DNA of 15,883 bases from DATIJJ01 sp039936115 (GTDB lineage Bacteria > Pseudomonadota > Gammaproteobacteria > DSM-16500): assembly GCA_039936115.1 (NCBI GenBank), contig JBDTIZ010000156.1, forward strand, positions 1-15,883, written 5' to 3'. Positions within the stretch are counted from its first letter, which is position 1, and every line of letters begins with the position of its first letter. Made by a program: the position numbers and the translations under genes. Below are positions 1 through 7,413 of this stretch, piece after piece. The notes below the pieces were generated by a model that was not told the DNA's origin, did no database searches, and saw only the letters and a list, made by a program, of their open reading frames with translations.

Positions 1-50
1 AAAAAGTCCAGACGAGTGACCTAGGATAGGCCACTCTATATTAACTGAAA

Positions 51-110
51 GTGTAAACCATGTTCCCGGACAGGTGTAAACTATGTCCCCGGTTCATACA
101 TTGTCCGCGG
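51..110. repeat. Degenerate direct repeats, possible insertion-sequence end
   Basis: Two near-identical 20-bp copies lie at 51-70 and 74-93. Both begin GTGTAAAC and carry TGTYCCCGG in the second half. A third, decayed copy (ATTGTCCGCGG) lies at about 100-110. Closely spaced TGTAAAC..ATGTCC repeats are, from memory, typical of the ends of DDE-transposase insertion sequences of the IS481 type in gammaproteobacteria. No transposase is present in the window, so this would be one end of an element lying to the left, or a relic. The family name is an inference. Positions 111-231 contain nothing else that I recognise. Confidence 0.4.
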
Positions 111-231
111 GATCCAGTCAACTTGGCGTCTGTTTTTTGATTTGTAAAAAAAAGAAAATATATATCGATCTACCAGCCTTACAAAGCCCCATGTCCCTAA
201 TAGACTCGCAATACTACTTCATTCGGCTTTT

Positions 232-1197
232 TTATCGTCTCATCTGTAAATGATTAGCGCCATGATGATTAATATTTTCTTTTTTAGGTGAAACAAGTTG
301 ATCAGCTAAATCTCTGATTCCTTTATACAGATCCACCATGCATGGGTGGCTTTGGCTTGGTTGATCGTAAATATGTTCAAAAGCCTTAGTGATACCAAAA
401 TTGTCCCGCGCCAACTTCACACTCGATTCTAAACTTTCGTAAGTACAATTCACTTGATCCGAGCATAAAAATTGCAATAGATGATACTGGGCAAAACGTA
501 AATTAATTGCATACTCTAGATGAGAAAGTTTCTTAGGAGCAACTTGTTTTAAAATCAATAATGCCTGAACGAGTTTTTGATACAAGGCATCTAATAATTT
601 CATTTGACTTAGATCACTGACTGCAACAACTCTTTTTGTTGGATGATCAGATTCCTGAGTACGTTTGGACAAATCATTTCTCATCACTTCAGCAATCGAA
701 CTGTTACTTCCTCTCAGATGCGATTCCGCATAGTCACGAGCAATCCAACGACGCTTATCCTTCGCTAAAACACCGAGCTCACCTAATAAATTATCTTCAA
801 GCAAATAGGTACGAGCCACGTATACATTAAACTCTCTATGCTCTTGTGTCATCAGAATACTATCGCATGGATTTTTGTTAAAATGCTCCATAAACGTATT
901 TACACGACTTCTGTTCCGCGCATTTTCTTGGATTAATTTTTCTATAAAGTCTAGAGTAAGCCCTACTTTTCTTTGTTTTGATAATTCATAGATCATCTGC
1001 ATATGACGCGTGTTGGCTTTTATTAAATACGCCAACATATTTACTCTGATTTCTTCGGGTTGCATCTCCACACGTGGATTTTTCTTTTGCTGAGAAGAAG
1101 GCGGCTCTTTTTGCTCGGATAAGTCTCGAAGACGATGACTTACCTCAGATAGAGCTGCTAAATACCTTCTGCTAAATTCATTTCTTAATGTAAACAT
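232..1197 (-). CDS. Hypothetical basic, mostly helical protein (321 aa)
   Basis: I do not recognise a family. The start at 1197 (MFTLRNEFS) is chosen because AGAGG lies about 7 bases upstream on the minus strand; a longer reading from 1296 adds 33 residues with no ribosome binding site. The product is rich in Lys, Arg, Gln and Leu and has no signal peptide or membrane segment. A Pro/Ser/Gln/Lys-rich linker (around residues 29-42, PPSSQQKK) separates a short N-terminal helix from a long predicted helical body. The C-terminus is polar and His/Asn-rich. The gene is divergent from the paralogue operon at 1470, with a 272-bp shared upstream region. A soluble cytosolic protein or secreted host-interaction factor are both possible, and nothing in the sequence decides between them. 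Confidence 0.7.
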   Translation of the reverse strand: MFTLRNEFSRRYLAALSEVSHRLRDLSEQKEPPSSQQKKNPRVEMQPEEIRVNMLAYLIKANTRHMQMIYELSKQRKVGLTLDFIEKLIQENARNRSRVNTFMEHFNKNPCDSILMTQEHREFNVYVARTYLLEDNLLGELGVLAKDKRRWIARDYAESHLRGSNSSIAEVMRNDLSKRTQESDHPTKRVVAVSDLSQMKLLDALYQKLVQALLILKQVAPKKLSHLEYAINLRFAQYHLLQFLCSDQVNCTYESLESSVKLARDNFGITKAFEHIYDQPSQSHPCMVDLYKGIRDLADQLVSPKKENINHHGANHLQMRR

Positions 1198-1230
1198 AAC
1201 AACCTCTTGATGTGTGAAAATTTTTGGGAT

Positions 1231-1257
1231 TCTATAACATGCATCATTTTTTGTACA
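1231..1257 (-). promoter_or_regulatory. Candidate extended -10 promoter for the 232-1197 gene
   Basis: On the minus strand, TGTTATAGA (extended -10, hexamer at 1231-1236) is preceded by TGTACA (1252-1257) with a 15-bp spacer. The spacer is short, but a TG motif at the -10 relaxes the need for a good -35. The site is about 34 bases from the start codon. This is a visual call only. Confidence 0.35.
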
Positions 1258-1414
1258 GTGGAATGTATGTTTAGCAGAAACTTGTACTCTGAACAACTCC
1301 TAGCACCTGAATGAATTGACCACCACTGCTGAATAATCGATAAAACTCCGTGAACAAACATTTTCATCGATTGCGACAAAAAAATACAAATGACATGTGT
1401 TTTTATTGATCTAA

Positions 1415-1423
1415 TGTTATAAT
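1415..1423 (+). promoter_or_regulatory. Extended -10 promoter for the 1470 operon
   Basis: TGTTATAAT combines a perfect TATAAT (1418-1423) with the TG of an extended -10 (1415-1416). No good -35 hexamer lies at the normal distance, which is common for extended -10 promoters. It would give a leader of about 40 bases before the AACGAGGAAG ribosome binding site. Confidence 0.5.
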
Positions 1424-1469
1424 AAGAACCATTTTTCAACCTAATGAATCCTAACGAGGAAGTTGTCCA

Positions 1470-3908
1470 ATGCCGTTGATTTCCGATATTAATTTGAGTG
1501 CACTCATCTCAATCGCAGATGATGAAACAGCATTAAGAGTCGTTGAATTATTGCCTTCAGAAGAATTAGTGGCTATATTGTTAGATCCAGAGAATGAATC
1601 TGGAAGACCTACGCTATTACATACTGTTGCAGCGAAGATGCCTAAAAAAATTGAGTATATTTATTATATATTACGTTGTTTTCAACAAGCTGCTATTGCT
1701 CCCGCGGTCATCGAAGAAAAAGTATTGCCTCATGAACAAAAAGAACCAAGTAGAATTTTAGATAGCATTGTCAATCTGAGATATCCCTATAAACCTAAAA
1801 GAAGTCAAAATCTTTTATATCTTTTTGCCAGCAACTCTCACATGACTCCAATCCTATGGAAATTATTGCATTCTCTGATTAGCCAACCCGCATTGGAACT
1901 AGCCTGGAATGATAATTTTCATGAGGAATCCACTAGTGAAAGTAGCTTTATTAAGGAAGCAGCCCGTCATCAAAGTCCAGAGTGTTTAGAAGTTATTATA
2001 AACGCTCAAATAAATCAACAGAGTTATGATGATGCCATGTTGAAGAGAGCATATAATTATGAGGATTACTTGAATATACCTTTTGTATTAGCAGCAAAAG
2101 ACGTAAGAAAGTTTACTTTGCTAGTTGAGAGGGCGAGCTCGAAGGCATTGAATTTAGCTCTGTTAAGTAAAGGTAACTGCATGACGGTGGATAGTTTTGT
2201 TAGGTGCTTAAGTGAAGAAACCTTTGACGTGATTTTCAAAAAAACACCTTATGAAAAATGGGTCGAAGCACTCAAACCTGTTGAGACGTTTTACCACGAA
2301 AAATCTAAGACGTCATATGAATGCACAGAATTGTTGAGGGTGTTTCGAGACGACAAGAAAAAAATGTTTAAAACATTAATCAATGCGCTTACCCAACAAG
2401 ATTTAAATGATAATTTTGAATTAAATTTGCATGAGCATGGCGTGTCTCATGTAATGGCGAAACACGATGTATCAGATACTGATCTGCCCGATTATGCTGA
2501 AATCATTTCCTATTTAGAAAAAAAACTGTACCCGCGCTTATTAGTAAAAGAAGATCTGCATTGTTGGAGTGAATATTTCTCTATTGGATATGAGTTTTGC
2601 CCAGAGCCTGAAGAAGAGTCGGATGAAGAGTTTAAAGTAGAACCCAATAAGATTTACGTCAAACAAACAAATGCTGTCATGACCTATACGGTGATGAATC
2701 CTCTTGGAGAAAGAGTTACAGGGTCAATTGATGACATTGAATTAGGGAATGAAATACCAGAGCCATTTACAGTTCCGGCATTAACACCCTACTTCCCTCG
2801 TATTTTAGAGATTACTACAGCAAGAACTCATACAGTTGAATCAGAAAAGGTTGCATTTATTCGACGCTATTCTCAAATGAAAGAGGTTCTTCTTCGTCCA
2901 GAAAAAACCATGAGCAGCACTCCCAATGAATTTATCAATTTTTTCAGAGAGCATGTCAGCCAAGCAGAAACTATAGTAGACTTCCCCTATTGGGAAACGA
3001 CACTAAAAACCAATATAAAATTAGCAAACGAGAAAAAATTGAATCAAGTACGAGATGCATTGCTCATCGTATTAGCGCATGGTTATTTTACTATGCATTT
3101 TTCATCTGAATCCTCATCAACCTATTATATACAAGCTCATCAAACGCTTCTTGCCATTGATACGCCTATGTATTTAAATCCTGAAGATAATCAATTTATT
3201 GGAGATGAATTAACAGCAATTGGTTTTGAAAATTCGAATGGCGTTATGGAGCAAAAAGAACAATGTACACCTATAGAACGTATGCAGTTTGCCACGACTA
3301 GAAAAACCTATCCTGAGATATATCAGCAAGGATTATGCCATCTGCGTGTAGCCGAAATAAGCCAACAAAAAACAGCAAAACAATTACTGAGTTTACGTAG
3401 TATTTCTATGTTTGGTTTAAGTGAAGCAGACAGAATATCTGCATATGCTGCCTCTTTAGCTAACAAAATGGTTGTTGCGGATCAAGCTAAAGGTAATTTA
3501 GACGCGCTGGGCTGGAAATCATTTTGCGTTCTTCTACAAGTTGAATATGACAAATTAAATTCAAGCAAAGAGACAGCATTTTTTCAAGAAATACTCCGAC
3601 TCAAATTATTATTTGAAATGGCTAATTCAACTAATAGAATTGACATTAGTAGAAAAATACTTTTTCTGCTGCAAGAGGAGAATAGAAAAATTAATTCGCC
3701 CGTCAATAAAACTAGCCCTACTCTATTTCAAGCAACGGAAAATATCTATGAACACAAACGTGAAGATGCGCAAGATAAGGTAAGTTTATCTTATGGCCGT
3801 TGGGCAGGTAAAATGTTAGAGATTATGGAAAAGATTAATTCAAAAATCAACGAGCAAGCTCAGCATTCTAATCATCGTGCAGCGAACACCACTCCTAATA
3901 TAAAATAA
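1470..3908 (+). CDS. Large alpha-solenoid protein with ankyrin-like segments, paralogue A (812 aa)
   Basis: The start is supported by GAGGA ending 9 bases upstream. There is no signal peptide or membrane helix. The N-terminal half has degenerate ankyrin-like helix pairs: GRPTLLHTVAA at 45-55, NLLYLFASN at 114-122 and SFIKEAARHQSPECLEVII at 159-177. The C-terminal half is a conserved helical region shared with the next gene: YLEKKLYP (348-355), FIRRYSQMKEVL (463-474), YWETTLK (507-513), FIGDELTAIGF (576-586), YPEIYQQGL (614-622) and LGWKSFC (680-686). The protein has about 85 residues absent from its paralogue, roughly 371-460. These start with an acidic run (EPEEESDEE) and continue with a beta-prone stretch (KIYVKQTNAVMTYTV). 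The function is unknown. Its size and repeats fit an intracellular-bacterium effector or scaffold, but that is inference. Confidence 0.8.
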   Translation: MPLISDINLSALISIADDETALRVVELLPSEELVAILLDPENESGRPTLLHTVAAKMPKKIEYIYYILRCFQQAAIAPAVIEEKVLPHEQKEPSRILDSIVNLRYPYKPKRSQNLLYLFASNSHMTPILWKLLHSLISQPALELAWNDNFHEESTSESSFIKEAARHQSPECLEVIINAQINQQSYDDAMLKRAYNYEDYLNIPFVLAAKDVRKFTLLVERASSKALNLALLSKGNCMTVDSFVRCLSEETFDVIFKKTPYEKWVEALKPVETFYHEKSKTSYECTELLRVFRDDKKKMFKTLINALTQQDLNDNFELNLHEHGVSHVMAKHDVSDTDLPDYAEIISYLEKKLYPRLLVKEDLHCWSEYFSIGYEFCPEPEEESDEEFKVEPNKIYVKQTNAVMTYTVMNPLGERVTGSIDDIELGNEIPEPFTVPALTPYFPRILEITTARTHTVESEKVAFIRRYSQMKEVLLRPEKTMSSTPNEFINFFREHVSQAETIVDFPYWETTLKTNIKLANEKKLNQVRDALLIVLAHGYFTMHFSSESSSTYYIQAHQTLLAIDTPMYLNPEDNQFIGDELTAIGFENSNGVMEQKEQCTPIERMQFATTRKTYPEIYQQGLCHLRVAEISQQKTAKQLLSLRSISMFGLSEADRISAYAASLANKMVVADQAKGNLDALGWKSFCVLLQVEYDKLNSSKETAFFQEILRLKLLFEMANSTNRIDISRKILFLLQEENRKINSPVNKTSPTLFQATENIYEHKREDAQDKVSLSYGRWAGKMLEIMEKINSKINEQAQHSNHRAANTTPNIK

Positions 3909-3930
3909 ATTATTTACGAGGATAAATAAC

Positions 3931-6003
3931 ATGCCACTTTTCCTTTCCGATGAGCAATACATTGACCTTATCGTAAAAGCTAATCACATAACACAAACTA
4001 ACTTAGTTACTCTTATTACAAAAGAAGAATTAATTACTGTTTTGGTAAAACCTTATCAAATCAATGGAACCTTTCCGACTTTACTGCATTTTATTGCGAG
4101 TCATGATAATGGCGACTTGTTCAACACAGTATTAAACAGCCTGGTGCTTTATCAGAAAAAAGAAAAAGAGAACAAAGAGGATAAAGAAGATAAAACAAAG
4201 AATGATAAATCATCGTCGATCGCACAGCCCAAGATGTTAGATACAATTATTAATTTAAAAACATCACAAGGTGAAACGTTATTAGATTTATTCGCCAATA
4301 GAGAATATTTCTATTATTGGGATAAGTTATCTTCTTTGGTTAGTCGCGCAGAATTCTGCATCGCATTTCGTTCACGAGACCCCAATAATAACTTTACAGC
4401 CAGGGTTGCAGCTTCTTCGGGACTTAAGCACTTTTTAAAAGCTCACAAAGAAATCTTTGATGAAATGATATTGCAAATAGAAAACATACAGGATTTATTG
4501 TTAGTCATCAAAATGACAATTAATTTTAAGGGAAACAATGTTAAGAATTTTGAACTATTAATGAAACACCTTCCAAAGCCTGTCTTTGATAAAATGCTAC
4601 TTTGTCAACCGGAAGATGAAATAACCTTTTTGACAATGGTGCTTGAGCGACGCGGACCGGAATTTTTCGATTTAATAGCAGAAAGAATTGCTTATTCTGA
4701 TTTGCTTAGAACATTGCGTCATTGCACACCATACAATCCTTCTACGACGTTATTATTTTTGTCTGCTATAAATAATAAAACGTTTAATTATTTAATAAAA
4801 AAACTCGATCGAAAAGATTTAAATGATATTTTTGCCCACCAAGTGAGCTTGGGACAAGCATCAATGGATGAGATTTCAAAATCCCTGAATCGTGATACTG
4901 TACTTTATCTGGAGAAAACCTTGTATCCGCATTTATTAGCAACATTGGATTTGGAAGAAATCTGGAGTCGTCACCTTACGGATCCTCAAGAAAAAACTGA
5001 TTTTGTACAGAGATACCGTCCAATGCGCCAATTTCTTAATCAGGCAGAGCAGAGTATCACTGATACACCAAAAGAATTTGTTGCTTATTTCCAAGAATTA
5101 TTAGCAAATCAAATTGATGATTATGCTTATTGGGAAAAAACATTAAAAACCTTTATCACTATTTCGCTGAATCAAAATAATTTTGCTGTGGTTGATGCAT
5201 TATATGTGTTACTGGCACGGATTAATTTCAAACAGTATCTTGCCAATAATAATTTTGAAATTTATTATTTAGATCGCATGTATGATGCTCTCTTTGCAAT
5301 ACGCGACTCGAGTCATTTAAATGCATCTGATAACCTATTTGTCGGCAACAGCTTGACTGCGCTAGGTTTTCCAAGTGAACCCGCAATTGCAGCAGGTATT
5401 GCTGTTGATCTATTAATCGAGGATAAGCCTTTTGTAAGATCTCAAAAAATGTATCCGGAAGTTTACCGAGCTGGATTAGTCTGCTTGCAAGCTGCTGTGA
5501 AATTTGCGAATGCAGTGATGAAAGATATCTTGCAAGTGCCATTTTCAATTTTTACATCCGATGATAGATTAGAAGAAAAGTCAGCTACATCTACTTTAAC
5601 TGAAAAAATTAAAGCTTTAGATAATCACATTGAATATTTGGAAACCCTAGGTTGGGGAAAATTTTGTGATTTTTTGCAATTGGCGCGTGCAAATCCTGAT
5701 TCACAACTGAATACCGCGCTTATTCAAGAACTTCTTAAAAAGAAATTAGTATTTGAGATGGCGTCATTAACAGGAAAAACTCGAATTGGGGAAGAAATTG
5801 TTTCTTTATTAAAACAAGGCTTAACTCAGAAGTCATCTACTTCTACTTTATTTGCTTCAATGCCACATAAGCCTAAAGATGAGTTGGAACAAATGTTTAA
5901 TATTATACGCAAAATAAACTTAGAGCTTGTTGCTCAAATGCAAGGACGAGTTTTGGATAATGACACACATTTAGTTGGAATGACCCCAACACCCGGCTTT
6001 TAA
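3931..6003 (+). CDS. Large alpha-solenoid protein with ankyrin-like segments, paralogue B (690 aa)
   Basis: This gene lies 22 bases after paralogue A, with GAGGA 8 bases before the start, so it is probably cotranscribed with A. It matches A along its length: PTLLHFIAS (49-57), LDTIINL (103-109), LLDLFAN (117-123), YLEKTLYPHLL (326-336), RYRPMRQFL (361-369), YWEKTLKTF (400-408), FVGNSLTALGF (470-480), MYPEVYRAGL (507-516) and LGWGKFC (573-579). Ankyrin-like helix pairs can also be seen at 231-250 and 271-291 (TTLLFLSAINNKTFNYLIKKL region). It lacks A's insertion. Instead it has a charged low-complexity run (KKEKENKEDKEDK) at about 76-88. It has no signal peptide. The function is unknown and I could not place it in a named family. 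Confidence 0.8.
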   Translation: MPLFLSDEQYIDLIVKANHITQTNLVTLITKEELITVLVKPYQINGTFPTLLHFIASHDNGDLFNTVLNSLVLYQKKEKENKEDKEDKTKNDKSSSIAQPKMLDTIINLKTSQGETLLDLFANREYFYYWDKLSSLVSRAEFCIAFRSRDPNNNFTARVAASSGLKHFLKAHKEIFDEMILQIENIQDLLLVIKMTINFKGNNVKNFELLMKHLPKPVFDKMLLCQPEDEITFLTMVLERRGPEFFDLIAERIAYSDLLRTLRHCTPYNPSTTLLFLSAINNKTFNYLIKKLDRKDLNDIFAHQVSLGQASMDEISKSLNRDTVLYLEKTLYPHLLATLDLEEIWSRHLTDPQEKTDFVQRYRPMRQFLNQAEQSITDTPKEFVAYFQELLANQIDDYAYWEKTLKTFITISLNQNNFAVVDALYVLLARINFKQYLANNNFEIYYLDRMYDALFAIRDSSHLNASDNLFVGNSLTALGFPSEPAIAAGIAVDLLIEDKPFVRSQKMYPEVYRAGLVCLQAAVKFANAVMKDILQVPFSIFTSDDRLEEKSATSTLTEKIKALDNHIEYLETLGWGKFCDFLQLARANPDSQLNTALIQELLKKKLVFEMASLTGKTRIGEEIVSLLKQGLTQKSSTSTLFASMPHKPKDELEQMFNIIRKINLELVAQMQGRVLDNDTHLVGMTPTPGF

Positions 6004-6044
6004 TTTAGATATACCTGACTTCATTTTTAAATTTGAAATCTATA

Positions 6045-6073
6045 TTGTAGAAACCATCATAAAAACCTATGAT
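6045..6073 (+). promoter_or_regulatory. Sigma70-type promoter for the 6106 gene
   Basis: TTGTAG (6045-6050) and TATGAT (6068-6073) are separated by exactly 17 bases. The predicted leader of about 25 bases leads to a very strong ribosome binding site, AGGAGG at 6095-6100, 5 bases before ATG. The strong SD suggests a well-expressed protein. Confidence 0.55.
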
Positions 6074-6105
6074 AGTAATGGACGATAAACTAACAGGAGG
6101 TTCAA

Positions 6106-6408
6106 ATGCGTAATTTTCGTTTTATTTTTATGTTTGTGGCTTTATTTGCAACCCAACAAGTTTTTGCGCAACCCGGCATGATGGATCGTGATAAAAACTG
6201 TATGACCATCGCTAAGGCTTGCGAAGCAGCGGGTTTCACTAGAGGTAAATCACCCAATAAAGGATTTTGGTTCGATTGCATGAAACCTATTGTATTGGGC
6301 AAAACCGTAGCAGGTGTCACGATCGATCCCGCAGTAGCTAAATCTTGCCGTCAACATAAGGTAAATGAATTAAAAATGGAATTAAAAGAGTTCCAACAAT
6401 CTAGTTAA
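6106..6408 (+). CDS. Small Sec-exported four-cysteine protein (100 aa)
   Basis: A classical signal peptide covers residues 1-21: basic MRNFRF, hydrophobic core, then VFA before QPG. The mature part is about 79 residues and has four cysteines (32, 39, 58, 81), which would suit two disulfides in the periplasm or outside the cell. The pattern C-x6-C-x2-AGF, then a FDCMKPIVLGKTVAGV block and a final Cys, looks like a family of uncharacterised small secreted proteins seen in several gammaproteobacteria. That is recalled, not checked. The C-terminus is a charged helix (KMELKEF). It has its own promoter and a strong SD, so it is probably monocistronic. The role is unknown. Confidence 0.8.
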   Translation: MRNFRFIFMFVALFATQQVFAQPGMMDRDKNCMTIAKACEAAGFTRGKSPNKGFWFDCMKPIVLGKTVAGVTIDPAVAKSCRQHKVNELKMELKEFQQSS

Positions 6409-6444
6409 AAAACAACTCAGGCACTCGCTCCACCGCTATTAAGC

Positions 6445-6470
6445 GTCATTCCCGTCTTCGCGGGAATGAC
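6445..6470. repeat. REP-type palindrome
   Basis: GTCATTCCCG (6445-6454) and CGGGAATGAC (6461-6470) form a perfect 10-bp stem around the 6-base loop TCTTCG. Palindromes built on GTCATTCCCG..CGGGAATGAC are widespread dispersed repeats in gammaproteobacterial genomes. It lies 37 bases after the stop codon of the preceding gene and could also act as an mRNA 3' stabiliser or terminator, though no T-run follows. Confidence 0.75.
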
Positions 6471-6569
6471 ACTCCTTATCGACGGTTATACTAGGCCAAT
6501 TGAAAGAAATCAAAATCATCATTTCTATTAAAAACTGGGCCGCTTTTATTCCGAATGACAAAAATTAAG

Positions 6570-6596
6570 TTGAGCAAATAAGAATGCCAATATAAT
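6570..6596 (+). promoter_or_regulatory. Candidate promoter for the 6639 gene
   Basis: A perfect TATAAT (6591-6596) has TTGAGC (6570-6575) 15 bases upstream. The spacer is short, so the -10 is the stronger part of the call. GGAG at 6629-6632 is the ribosome binding site, 6 bases from ATG. Confidence 0.4.
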
Positions 6597-6638
6597 ATCG
6601 AGCCCTCTTTAAATCATACAAATATTCTGGAGTAATAT

Positions 6639-7025
6639 ATGATTCCAAAACCAAGCACACAAAGAAATATCTTTAACTGGTTTAATTTATTTAAAGTTTT
6701 ATCTTTAGCATTTCTAGCTTTGTCATCACCAGCGTCTGCAGCAGCAACCAGACGAGAAATGTCAGAACAAGACGCTCTGCATCTCCTACAAAATGAAGGA
6801 GCAATGGGTTTGTGTCATGACTATGCCATCAAAGGTGTCGCATCTTGCATGATGCTAAATCAACTTCGCTCATTAGGAATCTCGCCAAATGATGTTCATC
6901 CTCGTATCTCAGAAAATGCTTGCAGCGACAGAAATCGACTATTTCAAAGAATGACACCCGCACAACAAGAAGCTTGTAGCGTATTGGAGCATAGTAATGG
7001 CGGACCACGTTTCACTAATAGCTAG
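6639..7025 (+). CDS. Small Sec-exported four-cysteine protein (128 aa)
   Basis: The long N-terminal region has a hydrophobic core (LFKVLSLAFLAL, about 17-28) followed by SPASA before AATRR, giving predicted signal peptidase I cleavage after residue 34. The mature protein is about 94 residues with four cysteines (59, 70, 95, 113), again consistent with two disulfides. Cysteine spacing and sequence differ from the 6106 product, so I see no convincing paralogy. It also lacks a family that I recognise. The gene stands between the REP palindrome and the tandem-repeat array, which begins 4 bases after its stop codon. A periplasmic or secreted location is likely; the role is unknown. Confidence 0.75.
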   Translation: MIPKPSTQRNIFNWFNLFKVLSLAFLALSSPASAAATRREMSEQDALHLLQNEGAMGLCHDYAIKGVASCMMLNQLRSLGISPNDVHPRISENACSDRNRLFQRMTPAQQEACSVLEHSNGGPRFTNS

Positions 7026-7028
7026 TAC

Positions 7029-7149
7029 TGTTACACCGCACTTGCCTATTGTCACACTCACATGAGTATTGTCACGCTCTCTTAAGTATCGTCACACCCA
7101 CTTAAGTATTGTCACACTCTCTTAAGTATCGTCACACCCACTTGAGTAT
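7029..7149. repeat. 20-bp tandem repeat array (six units)
   Basis: A degenerate first unit (7029-7049, 21 bp) is followed by five contiguous 20-bp units at 7050, 7070, 7090, 7110 and 7130. The consensus is YGTCACRCYCACTTAAGTAT-like. Units alternate between two subtypes (CTCTCTTAAGTAT and CCCACTTRAGTAT), so 7070-7109 and 7110-7149 are 40-bp duplicates with only two differences. The array runs without a gap into the inverted repeat at 7151, whose outer end (GTCACCCCGCACTTG) resembles the unit itself. Confidence 0.9.
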
Positions 7150-7150
7150 T

Positions 7151-7263
7151 GTCACCCCGCACTTGTTGCGGGGTCTGGGCTTTAAATAATTAAAATACAT
7201 TTTATTTTTTCAATGACTTTTTTATGTTTTTGATTCCAGACCCCGCAACAAGTGCGGGGTGAC
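7151..7263. repeat. Perfect 28-bp inverted repeat, REP pair or MITE-like foldback
   Basis: The arms 7151-7178 and 7236-7263 are exact reverse complements, 28 of 28, around a 57-bp AT-rich centre. Each arm also contains its own hairpin: CCCCGC, 7-base loop, GCGGGG (7155-7173 and 7241-7259). This is the layout of a paired REP element, or of a small non-autonomous foldback element. One more unit of the neighbouring tandem array is present in inverted orientation at 7265-7285, just outside the right arm, so the symmetry extends past the arms. It contains no coding region. It could act as a bidirectional terminator between 6639-7025 and 7414. Confidence 0.85.
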
Positions 7264-7319
7264 GAGTAGCCAAGTGCAGGTGACAGCACTCCTTACCCTA
7301 ACCCCAAAACCTAGCAATA

Positions 7320-7366
7320 TTGACAGGTAGCTTCCACTTCCTATGTGCTGTAATTTATTGTATAAT
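7320..7366 (+). promoter_or_regulatory. Candidate promoter region for the GH8-like gene
   Basis: A perfect TTGACA (7320-7325) is followed 16 bases later only by TATGTG (7342-7347). A perfect TATAAT (7361-7366) further down lacks a good -35. Either could start transcription. The ribosome binding site GAGG is at 7405-7408, 5 bases before ATG. Confidence 0.35.
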
Positions 7367-7413
7367 TACTAACCAATAAATCCACATAAAAACATAAAAT
7401 ACACGAGGCTACT

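Noticed and set aside
5228..5548. 106-codon minus-strand open frame
   Set aside because: It lies wholly inside the well-supported paralogue B gene, whose reading frame is conserved with paralogue A.
3931..6003. RasGEF-like resemblance in the C-terminal half of the paralogues
   Set aside because: TLKTF..NNF..VDALYVLLA faintly recalls a RasGEF core, but the other conserved RasGEF motifs were not found. It needs a profile search before being named.
7029..7149. Possible CRISPR array
   Set aside because: The 20-bp units are contiguous with no unique spacers, and the unit resembles the adjacent REP arm. No cas gene is nearby.
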